From assembly GCF_000306765.2 (NCBI RefSeq), contig NC_017941.2, positions 1,302,001 through 1,366,000 of the forward strand: 64,000 bases of DNA. The letters run 5' to 3'. Shown in pieces: positions 8,800 to 16,710 of the stretch. The DNA comes from Haloferax mediterranei ATCC 33500. Its GTDB lineage: Archaea; Halobacteriota; Halobacteria; Halobacteriales; Haloferacaceae. A model generated the notes under the pieces. That model was not told where the DNA came from. It did not search any database and saw only the letters and a list, made by a program, of their open reading frames with translations. Position 1 is the stretch's first letter, and each line of letters begins with the position of its first letter. The position numbers and the translations under genes are program-made.

Positions 8800-9735
8800 T
8801 TAGAACACACCGAAAACGAAGCCGACGCCCATTACGACGAGAACGGTAGCCGAGAACGCAGGAAGATACGGTGTGTACTGCTTGACTTTCTCCTCGTAGT
8901 GCTGGTAGCCTGCAATCAGGAGCATCGTCAGTCCGACGATGCCGACAACGACAGTAATCGCGTACGCACCCATCAGTTCGAGACAGTAGTTCGACCCGGC
9001 ACAGAGTGCGATAATCTCGAACTCCTCTTCGTGTGCGAATCCGAGGACGAACGCGAACCACGCGATGCCGAAGAGACCGCGGTCGGCGGCCGAATCAAGC
9101 CCGTCGTGCGAGTGTGAGTGTCCGCCGAGGAACGGAATAAATCGCTTGATTCGGGACCGCAGCCTGTCGTCATCTTGACCGTAGGTATGTTCGTGGTCGG
9201 AGTCGTGGCAGTGGTCGGAGTCGTGGCAGTGGTCGGAGTCGTAGCTGTGGTCGGTGTCGTGGCTGTGGAGTCGACCGTGCTCGAGTAAATTGATACGGCT
9301 GAGTTTGTTCGAGTGGCTGTGGTCGTGGTCGTGAGAACCGTGGGGGTGGCCGTGCCCGGTCCCATGGCCCTCCCCATGGCTTCCGTGGGAATGGCCGTGA
9401 GTGTACTCTCGGATACCGAGCGCGATGAGCAACACACCGGCAACCAGACTAACCGGGCCGCCGATTTGGACGCCGCCCACTATCGTAATCGGCTCGTTGA
9501 CCTGTGTGAGGTCGAAGTACTCCTTCGCATAGAAGAACACCCCCACCATCGCGATGCTGCTGACGAGGTGGCCGACGCCGAGGATGAAACTCGCCGCGAA
9601 CCCGTACACCCACTTGTTCGCCTGGTCGAGGGCGTACGACGCCGCGACCGGCCAGCCGTGACCCGGTTCGATGCCGTGGATTGCCCCGAGTACCACTGCC
9701 CCAGCCAGCAACCCGAATGTATCACCTGAGAACAC
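8800..9735 (-). CDS. NicO/RcnA-type nickel or cobalt transporter with a His-rich loop
   Basis: The 311-aa polytopic membrane protein starts from GTG at 9735. The first helix holds HGIEPGHGW (His20, His26), the metal motif of the NicO/NiCoT group, and a second acidic/His motif FAHEEEFE follows the loop. Between membrane segments, residues 112-183 form a cytoplasmic-type loop with more than 20 His, including three near-identical DSDHCH-type units encoded by 18-bp DNA repeats. It is divergent from nikR, so nickel is the likely metal. Import (NiCoT-like) versus export (RcnA-like) cannot be settled from sequence. Confidence 0.85.
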   Translation of the reverse strand: MFSGDTFGLLAGAVVLGAIHGIEPGHGWPVAASYALDQANKWVYGFAASFILGVGHLVSSIAMVGVFFYAKEYFDLTQVNEPITIVGGVQIGGPVSLVAGVLLIALGIREYTHGHSHGSHGEGHGTGHGHPHGSHDHDHSHSNKLSRINLLEHGRLHSHDTDHSYDSDHCHDSDHCHDSDHEHTYGQDDDRLRSRIKRFIPFLGGHSHSHDGLDSAADRGLFGIAWFAFVLGFAHEEEFEIIALCAGSNYCLELMGAYAITVVVGIVGLTMLLIAGYQHYEEKVKQYTPYLPAFSATVLVVMGVGFVFGVF

Positions 9736-9774
9736 GGTTCTAGGCTAGCCTTGGAAAACACGGACTTTAGCGGT

Positions 9775-9807
9775 TGTTAATACCGAATTGGGTGAATCGT
9801 CATAACA
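9775..9807. promoter_or_regulatory. Candidate NikR operator between transporter and nikR
   Basis: The imperfect inverted repeat TGTTAATACCGA (9775-9786) and TCGTCATAACA (9797-9807) is separated by 10 bp. It lies in the 124-bp divergent intergenic region. NikR tetramers bind long-spaced dyads, so position and symmetry fit, but no consensus for haloarchaeal NikR is known to me. Confidence 0.4.
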
Positions 9808-9859
9808 GGACGACCGTGGTAAGGGGGTATCTTGTAACTGCACGAGTCAGTTCTGAGTG

Positions 9860-10255
9860 ATGCGGACGAGTTTCAACATACCCGACGAGGTGGTCGAAGA
9901 GTTCGACCGGGTCTGGCAGGACGAAGGAATCGAAAACCGCTCGCGTGCCGTTCGAGAGGCGATGTTGGAGTTCATCGAATCCCACTCCCGACTCGAAGAT
10001 ACGACCGGCGAGGTCGTTGCGCTCGTCGGCTTCGACTACCGCCACCACGACGTGATACAAGAACTCCACAGCACGCAACACGAGTATCAGGATATCATTC
10101 TCAACACCAGCCACACCCATCAGGGCGAGTGGTGTCTCGAATCGCTGTTCTGTCGCGGTCCCGCCGAACGCGTGCGCGAGTTGACGTACCAACTCCGGGA
10201 TTTCGACGCGGTCCGTCGGGTGAAGGTGATGGTCATTCGGGATAGTGTGTCGTAG
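9860..10255 (+). CDS. nikR: Nickel-responsive transcriptional regulator NikR
   Basis: The 131-aa protein has an N-terminal ribbon-helix-helix DNA-binding domain (residues 1-45, RTSFNIPDEVVEEFD) and a C-terminal ACT-like nickel domain. The high-affinity nickel ligands are visible as His74 (QHEYQ), His85, His87 and Cys92 (HTHQGEWC). In E. coli NikR five residues separate the last His and Cys; here there are four. It is transcribed away from the nickel transporter at 8800, the classical regulator/target arrangement. ATG 9860 is preferred over GTG 9857, three bases earlier. Confidence 0.92.
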   Translation: MRTSFNIPDEVVEEFDRVWQDEGIENRSRAVREAMLEFIESHSRLEDTTGEVVALVGFDYRHHDVIQELHSTQHEYQDIILNTSHTHQGEWCLESLFCRGPAERVRELTYQLRDFDAVRRVKVMVIRDSVS

Positions 10256-10295
10256 GCCGATTGCGAGTCACTTACGAGGGCGAGATATAGGGGGT

Positions 10296-10600
10296 TCAAC
10301 TCGAACTTGAGAGTTCTTCGCGGAGTTCACCGAGTATGTCCGGTTCGAGTCCAGCGATGACTCCCCCGCTGACGGCGAAAGCGACGAGTGTCCCGACAAG
10401 GAGGACGGCCAGTCCAACCTCCTGCCACAGAGTCAACAGGCTGGGCGCGGCGCTGTTGATTCCGATGTGGACGGCACCTTGTGGTAGCCAATCGACTCAA
10501 ACGCACCCGCACTGGCAAGATACACCAGAACCGCCCACGGGGACCCCCCGAGAAGTCCTGCGATACCGCCTGCGAATCTCGCAGAATAACACTTCGATAG
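10296..10600 (-). pseudogene. Frameshifted remnant of a small polytopic membrane protein
   Basis: Two reading frames on the minus strand together give one plausible membrane protein. An upstream piece (FAGGIAGLLGGSPWAVLVYL..., about 10490-10600) ends in a Tyr-His-Lys segment. A downstream piece in another frame begins PQGAVHIGINSAAP, contains a hydrophobic LAVLLVGTLVAFAVSGG helix, and ends ELREELSSSS at TGA 10296-10298. Neither piece has a proper start. A frameshift near 10485-10495 would join them. The parent family is not recognised. Confidence 0.5.
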
Positions 10601-10622
10601 TGGCGCGAGAACCGATTACCAC

Positions 10623-10748
10623 TCACCCCGGCGTGGGCGCGCCTGGCCCAGTTGGCTTCTCTTTGTGGTCGGGGTCGCCGCGGTTGAGGATTGCATCGCG
10701 GATACGGTCGAATACCGATTTGTCGGTGCGAACAATGGGAGTGGACAT
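10623..10748 (-). CDS. Short ORF, 41 aa, unknown
   Basis: From ATG at 10748 the frame gives a 41-residue, mostly polar peptide beginning MSTPIVRTDKSV and ending GPGAPTPG, with haloarchaeal codon bias. It lies just upstream of the frameshifted membrane remnant on the same strand, so it may be the first gene of the former operon or an intact N-terminal fragment of it. No domain is recognised. Confidence 0.35.
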   Translation of the reverse strand: MSTPIVRTDKSVFDRIRDAILNRGDPDHKEKPTGPGAPTPG

Positions 10749-10970
10749 ATCTCACACCTATGTTAGAGTTTGACACACTTGGGCCTGGCGGGGACTACTA
10801 CCGTTCGAGATGCGCACTCTCTATTCAGCACCACTTTGACAAACTGTCACTGATTAAAAATTCACTCAGAACCGTTATTTTCGTAGACGGCCGAACCGAG
10901 CTTTCGAGGTTTCAGTGGCTCGTTGCGGCCGTGAAATTGTTCTCAAGGGGGACGTTTCAGAGAGTCGAAG

Positions 10971-11669
10971 TCAGCCTAGCGCAGGAAGGATAACGAACCC
11001 GACGATGTCATTGAGCAGGTGCATTACTATCGGCGCGACGAGCGTCCGTCGCCAGAGGTAGACACCCGTGACGACCACGGACCACGCGCCAATCTGGAGC
11101 GTTGTTCCGACTCCCCACAGTGGGATGTGAATTGCAGTGAAAACAGCGAGTGGGATTCCGGCGGCGAGCCACACGTTGCCCGTGAGTTCGAGAAGGCGCT
11201 CGATAGGATAGCCGCGGAAGAGAACCTCTTCGACGATACCGGCGGTGATTGCCGAGGCGAGGACGACTGGAAGTGGTTGCGAAAGCAGGGCTTGGCCGCT
11301 GTTGGCATCGTAGAGACCGACCGCTGAAAGGAGCGGTTGGGAGAGCATGAACACCATGACACCGACGACGAATCCGACGACGCCAACCCCGATATCAGCC
11401 AGTGTTGGCCGCGCGACTCCGATTGACGCGAGCGACTCTCGTTCCCAGTACAAGACGAGAGCGACCAAGACACCGAGAGTCAACCACAGATGCCCGACCC
11501 AGAACGGGATTTCAGCCAGTCCCGAAAATTCAGCAGTCAAAGGGAACAAAAGGAACTCTCCGACCAGCATCGGGCCAGCGAGTGCGACGAACAGGCCGAA
11601 GAGCGTGGGAACGTTAGCGCCGAGGAATTCGGCGAGACTCTGACGCGACTCGGATGCCGTTTCGGTCAT
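10971..11669 (-). CDS. CPBP-family intramembrane metalloprotease (CAAX protease-like)
   Basis: The 232-aa protein has about eight hydrophobic segments and the glutamic-type motifs of the CPBP/Abi family: EEVLFRGYPIE (motif 1, about residues 145-155), a His in TAIHIPLWG (motif 2) and HLLND near the C-terminus (motif 3). Relatives cleave prenylated or other membrane peptides, or protect against bacteriocins. The substrate is unknown. It sits alone between a decayed gene and a bat-type regulator. Confidence 0.85.
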   Translation of the reverse strand: MTETASESRQSLAEFLGANVPTLFGLFVALAGPMLVGEFLLFPLTAEFSGLAEIPFWVGHLWLTLGVLVALVLYWERESLASIGVARPTLADIGVGVVGFVVGVMVFMLSQPLLSAVGLYDANSGQALLSQPLPVVLASAITAGIVEEVLFRGYPIERLLELTGNVWLAAGIPLAVFTAIHIPLWGVGTTLQIGAWSVVVTGVYLWRRTLVAPIVMHLLNDIVGFVILPALG

Positions 11670-11917
11670 CGAATCACCACCGTTCGAGAACCGTACTTCG
11701 ACCCGGTAGTAAGCGAGGGCTGAACGATTCGTACGGTGTCTTGGTTGTCTCTGTTGATGCCCCTACGCAGGGTTGAGACGCTGTGGTCCCTCTTCATATC
11801 GCTCAGGAGACATTACAGATGCATTATTTTTGTCCATCGGTACCTCCCATCTATCAGTGACTTCCCCATCACAGCTGAACGAATTGTAAACCACCAGCAG
11901 GAATCGAGCAGAGTCAG
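11670..11917. other. Intergenic region, no gene seen
   Basis: I see no credible coding frame in these 248 bp between the CPBP protease (start 11669) and the stop of the bat-type regulator (11918). Short frames here lack the third-position GC bias of the neighbours. Confidence 0.5.
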
Positions 11918-12601
11918 CTATTCGTTGGCTTCCGCCGCATCGCGTCGAAGATGCGCTTCGATGAGAGTGTTCACACCCCGACGAAGTCGCTCTGACATGG
12001 CCTGAGAGCCAATACCGAACTCCTGACTCAACTGACTGAGAGAAACACCTCTCGGGACTTGGAAATATCCCATCTCGCAGGCACTCTCTAGGGCGTCGTA
12101 CTGGTCGTCGGTCAGAGTCTCCATCGCGGGGCACTGGAAGTCAACTTCGTCAGGCGGACTCGTTTCTGAATAGAGAGTGGCCAACTGGACGGAAACGTCC
12201 GTTTCACGGCACTCTGCGATGAATTCGGAGAGGGAGTCTCGGCTCGGGCTTCGGACACGGAGTCGCCAGTTTGAGTCTCCTGCTGGACTCGTTGCTTCGA
12301 GAATTTGGATGCCTTTTGTCGCGAGGAGTTCCGAGATAAGCGTCTGAGTAGCCCCTGCTGTGATGTTGTAGACGCGGACATCGGAGAAGTCGGCTACGCG
12401 CTCGCAGGTGTCGATAGACGGGTCTGATTGGACCTCCGCTTCGAATTCATCGAAGTCACAACCGCGGACGACGATTCCCGCTTGCTCAGATGTTCCCTGA
12501 TACTGAATCCTGATTTCTGCCTCTGGAAGCGCTTGTAAAGCCTTCTCTGTTAAGATGGCACCCGGGCCAGAGACACGGAGTTCAGCGATGACTGATGCCA
12601 T
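11918..12601 (-). CDS. bat-type (HTH_10) transcriptional regulator
   Basis: The 227-aa protein resembles haloarchaeal bacterio-opsin-activator-type regulators. Residues 1-160 form an alpha/beta sensor region without a recognised PAS or GAF motif. The C-terminal part starting LTDDQYDALESACEMGYFQVPRG (about 163-185) is the diagnostic HTH_10 domain, with the recognition region LSQLSQEFGIGSQAMSERLRRG. It starts 145 bp from the divergent gene of unknown function at 12747, a likely target. Confidence 0.85.
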   Translation of the reverse strand: MASVIAELRVSGPGAILTEKALQALPEAEIRIQYQGTSEQAGIVVRGCDFDEFEAEVQSDPSIDTCERVADFSDVRVYNITAGATQTLISELLATKGIQILEATSPAGDSNWRLRVRSPSRDSLSEFIAECRETDVSVQLATLYSETSPPDEVDFQCPAMETLTDDQYDALESACEMGYFQVPRGVSLSQLSQEFGIGSQAMSERLRRGVNTLIEAHLRRDAAEANE

Positions 12602-12746
12602 GATCCATTTACCATGTTAGCATAGCTCATTGCCGATGATAAGTGAGGGCTTTGCAGGCGAGACTCGCCATAACTCGTCTCAGTGCCACTTGTTTTCTTG
12701 TTCTCCCGTGGGACATTTCATCTTGACAGGGACCCAATCAACCAGT

Positions 12747-13331
12747 ATGTCCTCCGAGCGCTTCCCGAGTATCGACGTTACAGGTGACCAACAGCCGAAG
12801 GATGTCCCCTTCCGACTCGGTATTGAGAAGGTGCGCGATTTTTCATCTGACGAACCCGCTCGGATTCGAGTGTCGTTCGAGAACCGTGCTTCGACGGAAC
12901 AGATAGTCGGATTTGGGGCGATTCAACCGTTCACCAACATCTGGTGTGAAGGTGAGTTCCCGATTGTCCTCGTTCCGAGCGATACCGGGATTCAGAAGTA
13001 CGCCTTCGGAACCGACGAACAGATTATTCCCGACCGCCCGGTCGAGGGTTGTTGGCAGACGAATCTCGTTCGATTCAGCTGTAACGACGTGCTCCGATTT
13101 CGGCCCCTCGATGTGGGCGAGACCATGCAGACGGAGTACACCGTACTGCAGTATCCAGAACGAGAGATACTGGAGGCAACGACAGACAAGTGGTTCGGCC
13201 CTGTCGCTGAGAGTGATGTCTGTCTCCCCGCAGGAAAGTACCGTTTTGTGGACTCCTTCTTGCCGAGGTTCAGAACGGATACGACGTGGGACGAGTTCGA
13301 TTGGGGGTTCACGCTCACGATTGAAGAATAG
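12747..13331 (+). CDS. Conserved-looking soluble protein, unknown
   Basis: The 194-aa protein has no signal peptide or membrane segment. It is beta-rich, with an immunoglobulin-like feel (PARIRVSFENRASTEQ, then ETMQTEYTVLQYP and GKYRFVDSFLP), and resembles the general pattern of secreted Ig-like domains but without export signal. The start MSSERFPSID (ATG 12747) removes a non-conserved leader encoded from 12630. It is divergent from the bat-type regulator and is followed by decayed sequence. The function is unknown. Confidence 0.6.
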   Translation: MSSERFPSIDVTGDQQPKDVPFRLGIEKVRDFSSDEPARIRVSFENRASTEQIVGFGAIQPFTNIWCEGEFPIVLVPSDTGIQKYAFGTDEQIIPDRPVEGCWQTNLVRFSCNDVLRFRPLDVGETMQTEYTVLQYPEREILEATTDKWFGPVAESDVCLPAGKYRFVDSFLPRFRTDTTWDEFDWGFTLTIEE

Positions 13332-13374
13332 CGAGCGCGACCGCACCTCTCTCAGCCGAGGAGAATATCTGTGA

Positions 13375-13714
13375 ACTCGTCGCTCCCAGACCTGTGTCGC
13401 CGTGGCGTATCCGATGTCCCACCACGATGCAACCGAGATTCGAATCGTTCCGCCGTGCGGTGTATGCAGAGAACTACTCGCGGACTACAACGAAGATATG
13501 CGCGTTATCGTCCCTGTCGAAGGTGAAAACCGGGTTGCAAGCGCTATCGACCTTCTTCCGACTCGGACGTGATGAGTACCTGCTCGGGGGCCAAGTGAAA
13601 GTAACGTACAACGACGCCGAGTACCTCGCCGAGCGACACGGGATCGACGGACAGCGTGAGCGATTGGAGCAGGTCAACACCGTTCTCGAGTCGCTTGCCA
13701 CGGGCGACCGCTAG
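13375..13714 (+). pseudogene. Cytidine deaminase-like C-terminal remnant plus a second coding-like fragment
   Basis: After a stop at 13372-13374, one frame reads the C-terminal half of a cytidine/blasticidin-deaminase-like protein: VPPCGVCRELLADYN (the zinc-binding PCxxC) and ending LLPTRT at TGA 13570-13572. The N-terminal His/Glu catalytic half is absent. Immediately downstream another frame gives DEYLLGGQVKVTYN... up to TAG at 13714, with strong GC3 bias but no start and no recognised domain. I read the stretch as two gene fragments left by deletion or rearrangement. Confidence 0.55.
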
Positions 13715-13734
13715 TCTGAGGGAGTCATAGAACT

Positions 13735-14097
13735 CTAGGACGAGCTTTCCCGAAGATACCCGTCTCCCCATTCGTCCATCGCTTCGATTACGGACTCTAG
13801 CGAGGCCCCCTGTTCGGTCAGGGAGTACTCGACGCGGAATGGCTTCTCGCTCACGATTGCGCGATTCACGAGCCCGTTTTCCTCTAGGTCCTCCAGACTA
13901 TTCGAGAGGACGGTGCTGGAGATGGTGTCGATCTCCGCTTTGAGGGCGTTGAATCCGAGCGGGCCGTGTGCGAGCAATCGATGGATGATGACGGGATGCC
14001 ATTTCTTCCCGATGAGATGAGCCGAACACGTCACGGTACACCAGTCATCGTCGGCACACCACGACGCAACACACGCTTGCTCGGTCGCGTTCCCCAT
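13735..14097 (-). CDS. HxlR-family regulator with a Cys-rich N-terminus
   Basis: The 120-aa winged-helix protein has the HxlR pattern (LIGKKWHPVIIHRLL, GFNALKAEIDTISSTVLSNSL, EYSLTEQG). Its first 24 residues hold four cysteines (Cys9, Cys14, Cys20, Cys24), more than the one or two usual in the family, suggesting disulfide- or metal-based sensing. It is divergent from the DoxX gene at 14250, which is a probable target. Confidence 0.88.
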   Translation of the reverse strand: MGNATEQACVASWCADDDWCTVTCSAHLIGKKWHPVIIHRLLAHGPLGFNALKAEIDTISSTVLSNSLEDLEENGLVNRAIVSEKPFRVEYSLTEQGASLESVIEAMDEWGDGYLRESSS

Positions 14098-14138
14098 TTC
14101 TGTTGGCGGTAACGGATGTAAAGCTATTATTATTGCGC

Positions 14139-14155
14139 TACTAAGTCGCTTAGCA
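14139..14155. promoter_or_regulatory. Candidate HxlR operator
   Basis: The inverted repeat TACTAAG-TCG-CTTAGCA (arms match at six of seven positions) lies between the divergent HxlR gene (start 14097) and DoxX gene (start 14250). HxlR-type sites often carry TACT half-sites, which this has on one arm. Confidence 0.4.
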
Positions 14156-14249
14156 ACAGTTGATACTGCATACTGGGTAGGTTAGGGATGTGCACCACAT
14201 CAGTACGGCCTTCGCTTACGCTTATTCACTGTCTTGCTCACTGACCTCT

Positions 14250-14657
14250 ATGGAAGACACATATGGTGCCCGCGTCGGGTCGGTTCGTCAGTCGACTCTG
14301 GATTGGGCTCTCACAGGCCTTCGTCTCGTTCTCGCCGCACTCGTTGCGAAACCGGCTCTGAGCAAGTTCATCACCCACGGGACTTCTGTTGCCTTCTTCG
14401 ATGCAATCGGAATGCCCGCTCCGACACTGATGGTCATCGTTGCGGGGTTCATCGAAGTGGGAGCGGTCGTGCTACTCCTCGCCGGAGTCGGAGAGCGACT
14501 CGCGGCCTTCTCGCTCATCCCGGTGATGCTCGTTGCCGTACTGTACGTTGGGCCGGATTGGAAGAACCTCAGCGTTCTGGTCGGTTCTCTGGTACTCTTA
14601 CTATTGGAGAGGGGTTCTGGTTCCCGCTCGTGGCCAGCACAGCGGCTACTCGGTTAG
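14250..14657 (+). CDS. DoxX-family membrane protein
   Basis: About 135 aa with four hydrophobic helices and the DoxX pattern (LVLAALVAKPALSKF, MVIVAGFIEVGAVVLLLAGVGERLAAFSL). Family members are quinone-linked membrane subunits, including thiosulfate:quinone oxidoreductase DoxD/DoxA relatives and thiol-stress proteins. ATG 14250 (MEDTYGARVG) gives the standard length; an upstream in-frame start at 14190 adds 20 residues. It is the first plus-strand gene of the thiol/metalloid-like run and faces the HxlR regulator. Confidence 0.82.
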   Translation: MEDTYGARVGSVRQSTLDWALTGLRLVLAALVAKPALSKFITHGTSVAFFDAIGMPAPTLMVIVAGFIEVGAVVLLLAGVGERLAAFSLIPVMLVAVLYVGPDWKNLSVLVGSLVLLLLERGSGSRSWPAQRLLG

Positions 14658-14685
14658 TCGGCCTCGTGACCGAACACAGACTGAA

Positions 14686-14817
14686 AGCGGGATTCGTACC
14701 GCGACCACGCCGAAGTTGCGGTTGCAACCCTCGTCCTGCATCTCGTCTACGGCAGCGTGCTCGGCTGGGTGCTGGACCGAAATACGTCGTCGATGGCGGA
14801 GAGACACAACAGCTGAC
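14686..14817 (+). pseudogene. Remnant of a small membrane protein (C-terminal helix)
   Basis: The frame ending at TGA 14815-14817 reads RDHAEVAVATLVLHLVYG and then a GSVLGWVLDR helix end. It is a convincing last transmembrane segment, with haloarchaeal codon bias, but stops in frame at 14668 and 14683 remove any start. It resembles the last helix of short four-helix haloarchaeal membrane proteins of the DUF6789 kind. It is probably a deletion remnant between DoxX and the CxxC gene. Confidence 0.45.
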
Positions 14818-14900
14818 TGACGAGGTGATGGTTAGGCTCCGCTAACTTGGTCAGGGAGCCCTTGTCCTAGCTTTACAGCGGGATCACCCAAAGGAGAGGT

Positions 14901-15149
14901 ATGACGTCAGTCGAAATCGAATACTGCGTTCCCTGCGGACTGCTTGACACAGCGGTAGAAACCCAGACCCGACTCCTGGACGAATTCGGCCAGAAGCTGG
15001 ATGGAGTGACACTCTCTCCTGGCCACGGCGGTGTGTTCATCGTGACTGCCGACGGTGAGACGATTTGGGATAAAGACGCCCACGGCGCTGCCCTCGACTT
15101 GGACCTCATCGTCGAGGCAATCAACGACAGGCTCCCGGCAGAAGCCTAA
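14901..15149 (+). CDS. SelT/SelW/Rdx-like thioredoxin-fold protein with CxxC
   Basis: The 82-aa protein begins with a strand and CVPCG (Cys9, Cys12), followed by LSPGHGGVFIVTADGETIWDK, the strand-turn-strand and E-(T/I)-W pattern of the Rdx family (selenoprotein W/T relatives, Cys form). The family has a thioredoxin-like fold with a redox CxxC, but physiological partners are poorly known. Here it lies between a DoxX gene and a BASS transporter, suggesting thiol handling or metal(loid) handling. Confidence 0.82.
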   Translation: MTSVEIEYCVPCGLLDTAVETQTRLLDEFGQKLDGVTLSPGHGGVFIVTADGETIWDKDAHGAALDLDLIVEAINDRLPAEA

Positions 15150-15338
15150 CTACTTCCCAAACACCATACCCGAACTCTATCAAGCAGCGGGCTGTCGGTA
15201 CTCGTAGACGGTACCCGAAACGCAGGCATTGCGGAGAACGATCTTCCCACTGGTCGCAATCGCCGCTATGAGTTCACAACACGGCAGCAAACGGGAATAC
15301 AAACGACCAAACCCCGCATGGACGGATTCACCACATCG

Positions 15339-16262
15339 ATGTCAGATAGCGTCGTGACTCGGGTTACAACCCTCGTCGACGAGTATCTACTAATCTGGGT
15401 GCTTCTTTCGGTCGGCGTTGGGCTTCTCACCCCGTCACTCGCATTTCTCACGCCGCTGTCGACGCCGATTCTGGCGGTCATGATCGGAGCGGTCTCACTA
15501 ACACTTGCGCCCGAGCGGTTCCGCCAACTCCGTGGCCGGACCGTACTCACGATTCTCGTCGTGCAGACTGGGATGCCCTTGCTCGCGTTTGCCATCGCCC
15601 GGACGCTTGGCCTCTCTCCAGCGCTCACTGCTGGATTTGTGGTATTGGGTGCGGTGACACCAGAACTCGTTACGCCGACAATGACCGAACTCAGCGGGGG
15701 TGATACAGCCCTCGCAACGGTCGTTCTTGTCGTGGTCGGCCTCGGAACGCTCGTCCTCGTCCCTGGAGTCGTGACCGTACTTCTGGGCGCGTCGGTCCCG
15801 GTCGATCCGCTGGTAATCGTCGAACAGTTGCTGCTCGCGGTGGTCATCCCGATGACCCTCGCGGTCGGAGCCCGGTACCGGTGGCCTGGTCGAATCGGAC
15901 AGTACGATGATATCTATCCGTCTGTGTCGGGAGTCATGGTGATTCTCATCATCGGAATCGTCGCTGCGGCCAACGCGTCGACCGTTCGCGATGGCGGTGC
16001 TGTGCTACTTCTCGTTGTGGTCGGTGCGGTCGTCCTCAACAGTACCGGCTATGCCGTCGGTTGGCTCGTCGGTCGGAACTTCACTCGGAGGGAGCGTATC
16101 GCCGCGACACTGTCGATTGGAATGCGTGACTTCGCCGTCGCCGCTGCACTCCTCGTCGGAGCGGGCTTCCCGACGGCAGCGACACTCCCCGCAGTCGTCT
16201 TTGGAATCGTCGAGATGACGACGAGTGCAGGGCTCGCAAAGTGGTTCAGCCAATCGCCCTGA
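15339..16262 (+). CDS. BASS/ACR3-superfamily membrane transporter
   Basis: The protein of about 307 aa has nine to ten hydrophobic helices and the bile acid:sodium symporter-superfamily pattern (GAVTPELVTPTMTELSGGD in the middle, SIGMRDFAVAAALLV and PAVVFGIVEM near the end). This superfamily includes ACR3 arsenite exporters and organic-acid or sulfur-compound carriers. The conserved Cys of true ACR3 is not seen, so arsenite is not assured. ATG 15339 is preferred to 15318. The next gene is a second HxlR regulator, convergent and only 3 bp away. Confidence 0.8.
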   Translation: MSDSVVTRVTTLVDEYLLIWVLLSVGVGLLTPSLAFLTPLSTPILAVMIGAVSLTLAPERFRQLRGRTVLTILVVQTGMPLLAFAIARTLGLSPALTAGFVVLGAVTPELVTPTMTELSGGDTALATVVLVVVGLGTLVLVPGVVTVLLGASVPVDPLVIVEQLLLAVVIPMTLAVGARYRWPGRIGQYDDIYPSVSGVMVILIIGIVAAANASTVRDGGAVLLLVVVGAVVLNSTGYAVGWLVGRNFTRRERIAATLSIGMRDFAVAAALLVGAGFPTAATLPAVVFGIVEMTTSAGLAKWFSQSP

Positions 16263-16265
16263 ACG

Positions 16266-16640
16266 TTATACGAGATTCTCCTGTTCGTCCGCCCATTCGA
16301 GAAGGGGGTCGAGCTTCTCCCGGAGTTCGTCACCCGTTTCGGTGAGTTCGTACTCGACGCGAGGCGGAATCTCCGCGTACTGCTCTCGAGAGAGGTACCC
16401 AGCCTCGACGAGGTCATCGAGGCGGGCCGACAGCGTCGAACTGCTCACCTCGCCGAAGGTATCTTCTATTTCGCCATATCTGGCTGGCCCGATTGCACCA
16501 ACGACGCAGATTACCTGCATGGCGTAGCGGCGACTCAACAGGTCCATCACTCCACCCAATGGACAGTAGCAGGTTATATCAGAATTCTCCACAGTTGGGT
16601 CGTCAGGTAACGAGTCTGGTGTCTCTGGCATAGCTTTCAT
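16266..16640 (-). CDS. HxlR-like winged-helix regulator
   Basis: The 124-aa protein has the winged-helix body (VMDLLSRRYAMQVICVVGAIGPARYGEIEDTFGEVSSSTLSARLDDLVEAGYL) and C-terminal helix of HxlR-type repressors. A CYC pair (Cys24, Cys26) precedes the first helix and could be the sensor. It is divergent from the CC-motif gene at 16711, with an inverted repeat and TATA box between them, and convergent with the BASS transporter. Confidence 0.83.
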   Translation of the reverse strand: MKAMPETPDSLPDDPTVENSDITCYCPLGGVMDLLSRRYAMQVICVVGAIGPARYGEIEDTFGEVSSSTLSARLDDLVEAGYLSREQYAEIPPRVEYELTETGDELREKLDPLLEWADEQENLV

Positions 16641-16651
16641 TCACCGAACTT

Positions 16652-16681
16652 AGTCCAATACTTCGGACTTGACAGTATAAA
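16652..16681. promoter_or_regulatory. Candidate operator plus TATA box for the CC-motif gene
   Basis: AGTCC (16652-16656) and GGACT (16665-16669) form a perfect 5-bp dyad with an 8-bp spacer in the divergent region. TATAAA at 16676-16681 sits 29 bp before the ATG at 16711, a normal place for a haloarchaeal TATA box of a nearly leaderless transcript. Confidence 0.45.
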
Positions 16682-16710
16682 CACTCTCATCTTCAAAGTA
16701 ATAGCACACT

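Noticed and set aside
10327..10776. 149-aa minus-strand frame
   Set aside because: Wrong frame relative to the membrane-like remnant; Arg/Pro-rich composition typical of shadow frames.
10691..10993. 100-aa plus-strand frame
   Set aside because: No domain and poor codon bias; overlaps the antisense short ORF and the CPBP stop.
14234..14845. 203-aa plus-strand frame over DoxX
   Set aside because: Arg-rich shadow of the DoxX gene.
15318..16262. BASS gene as a true ACR3 arsenite exporter
   Set aside because: The conserved ACR3 Cys and typical motifs are not seen; kept as superfamily member only.
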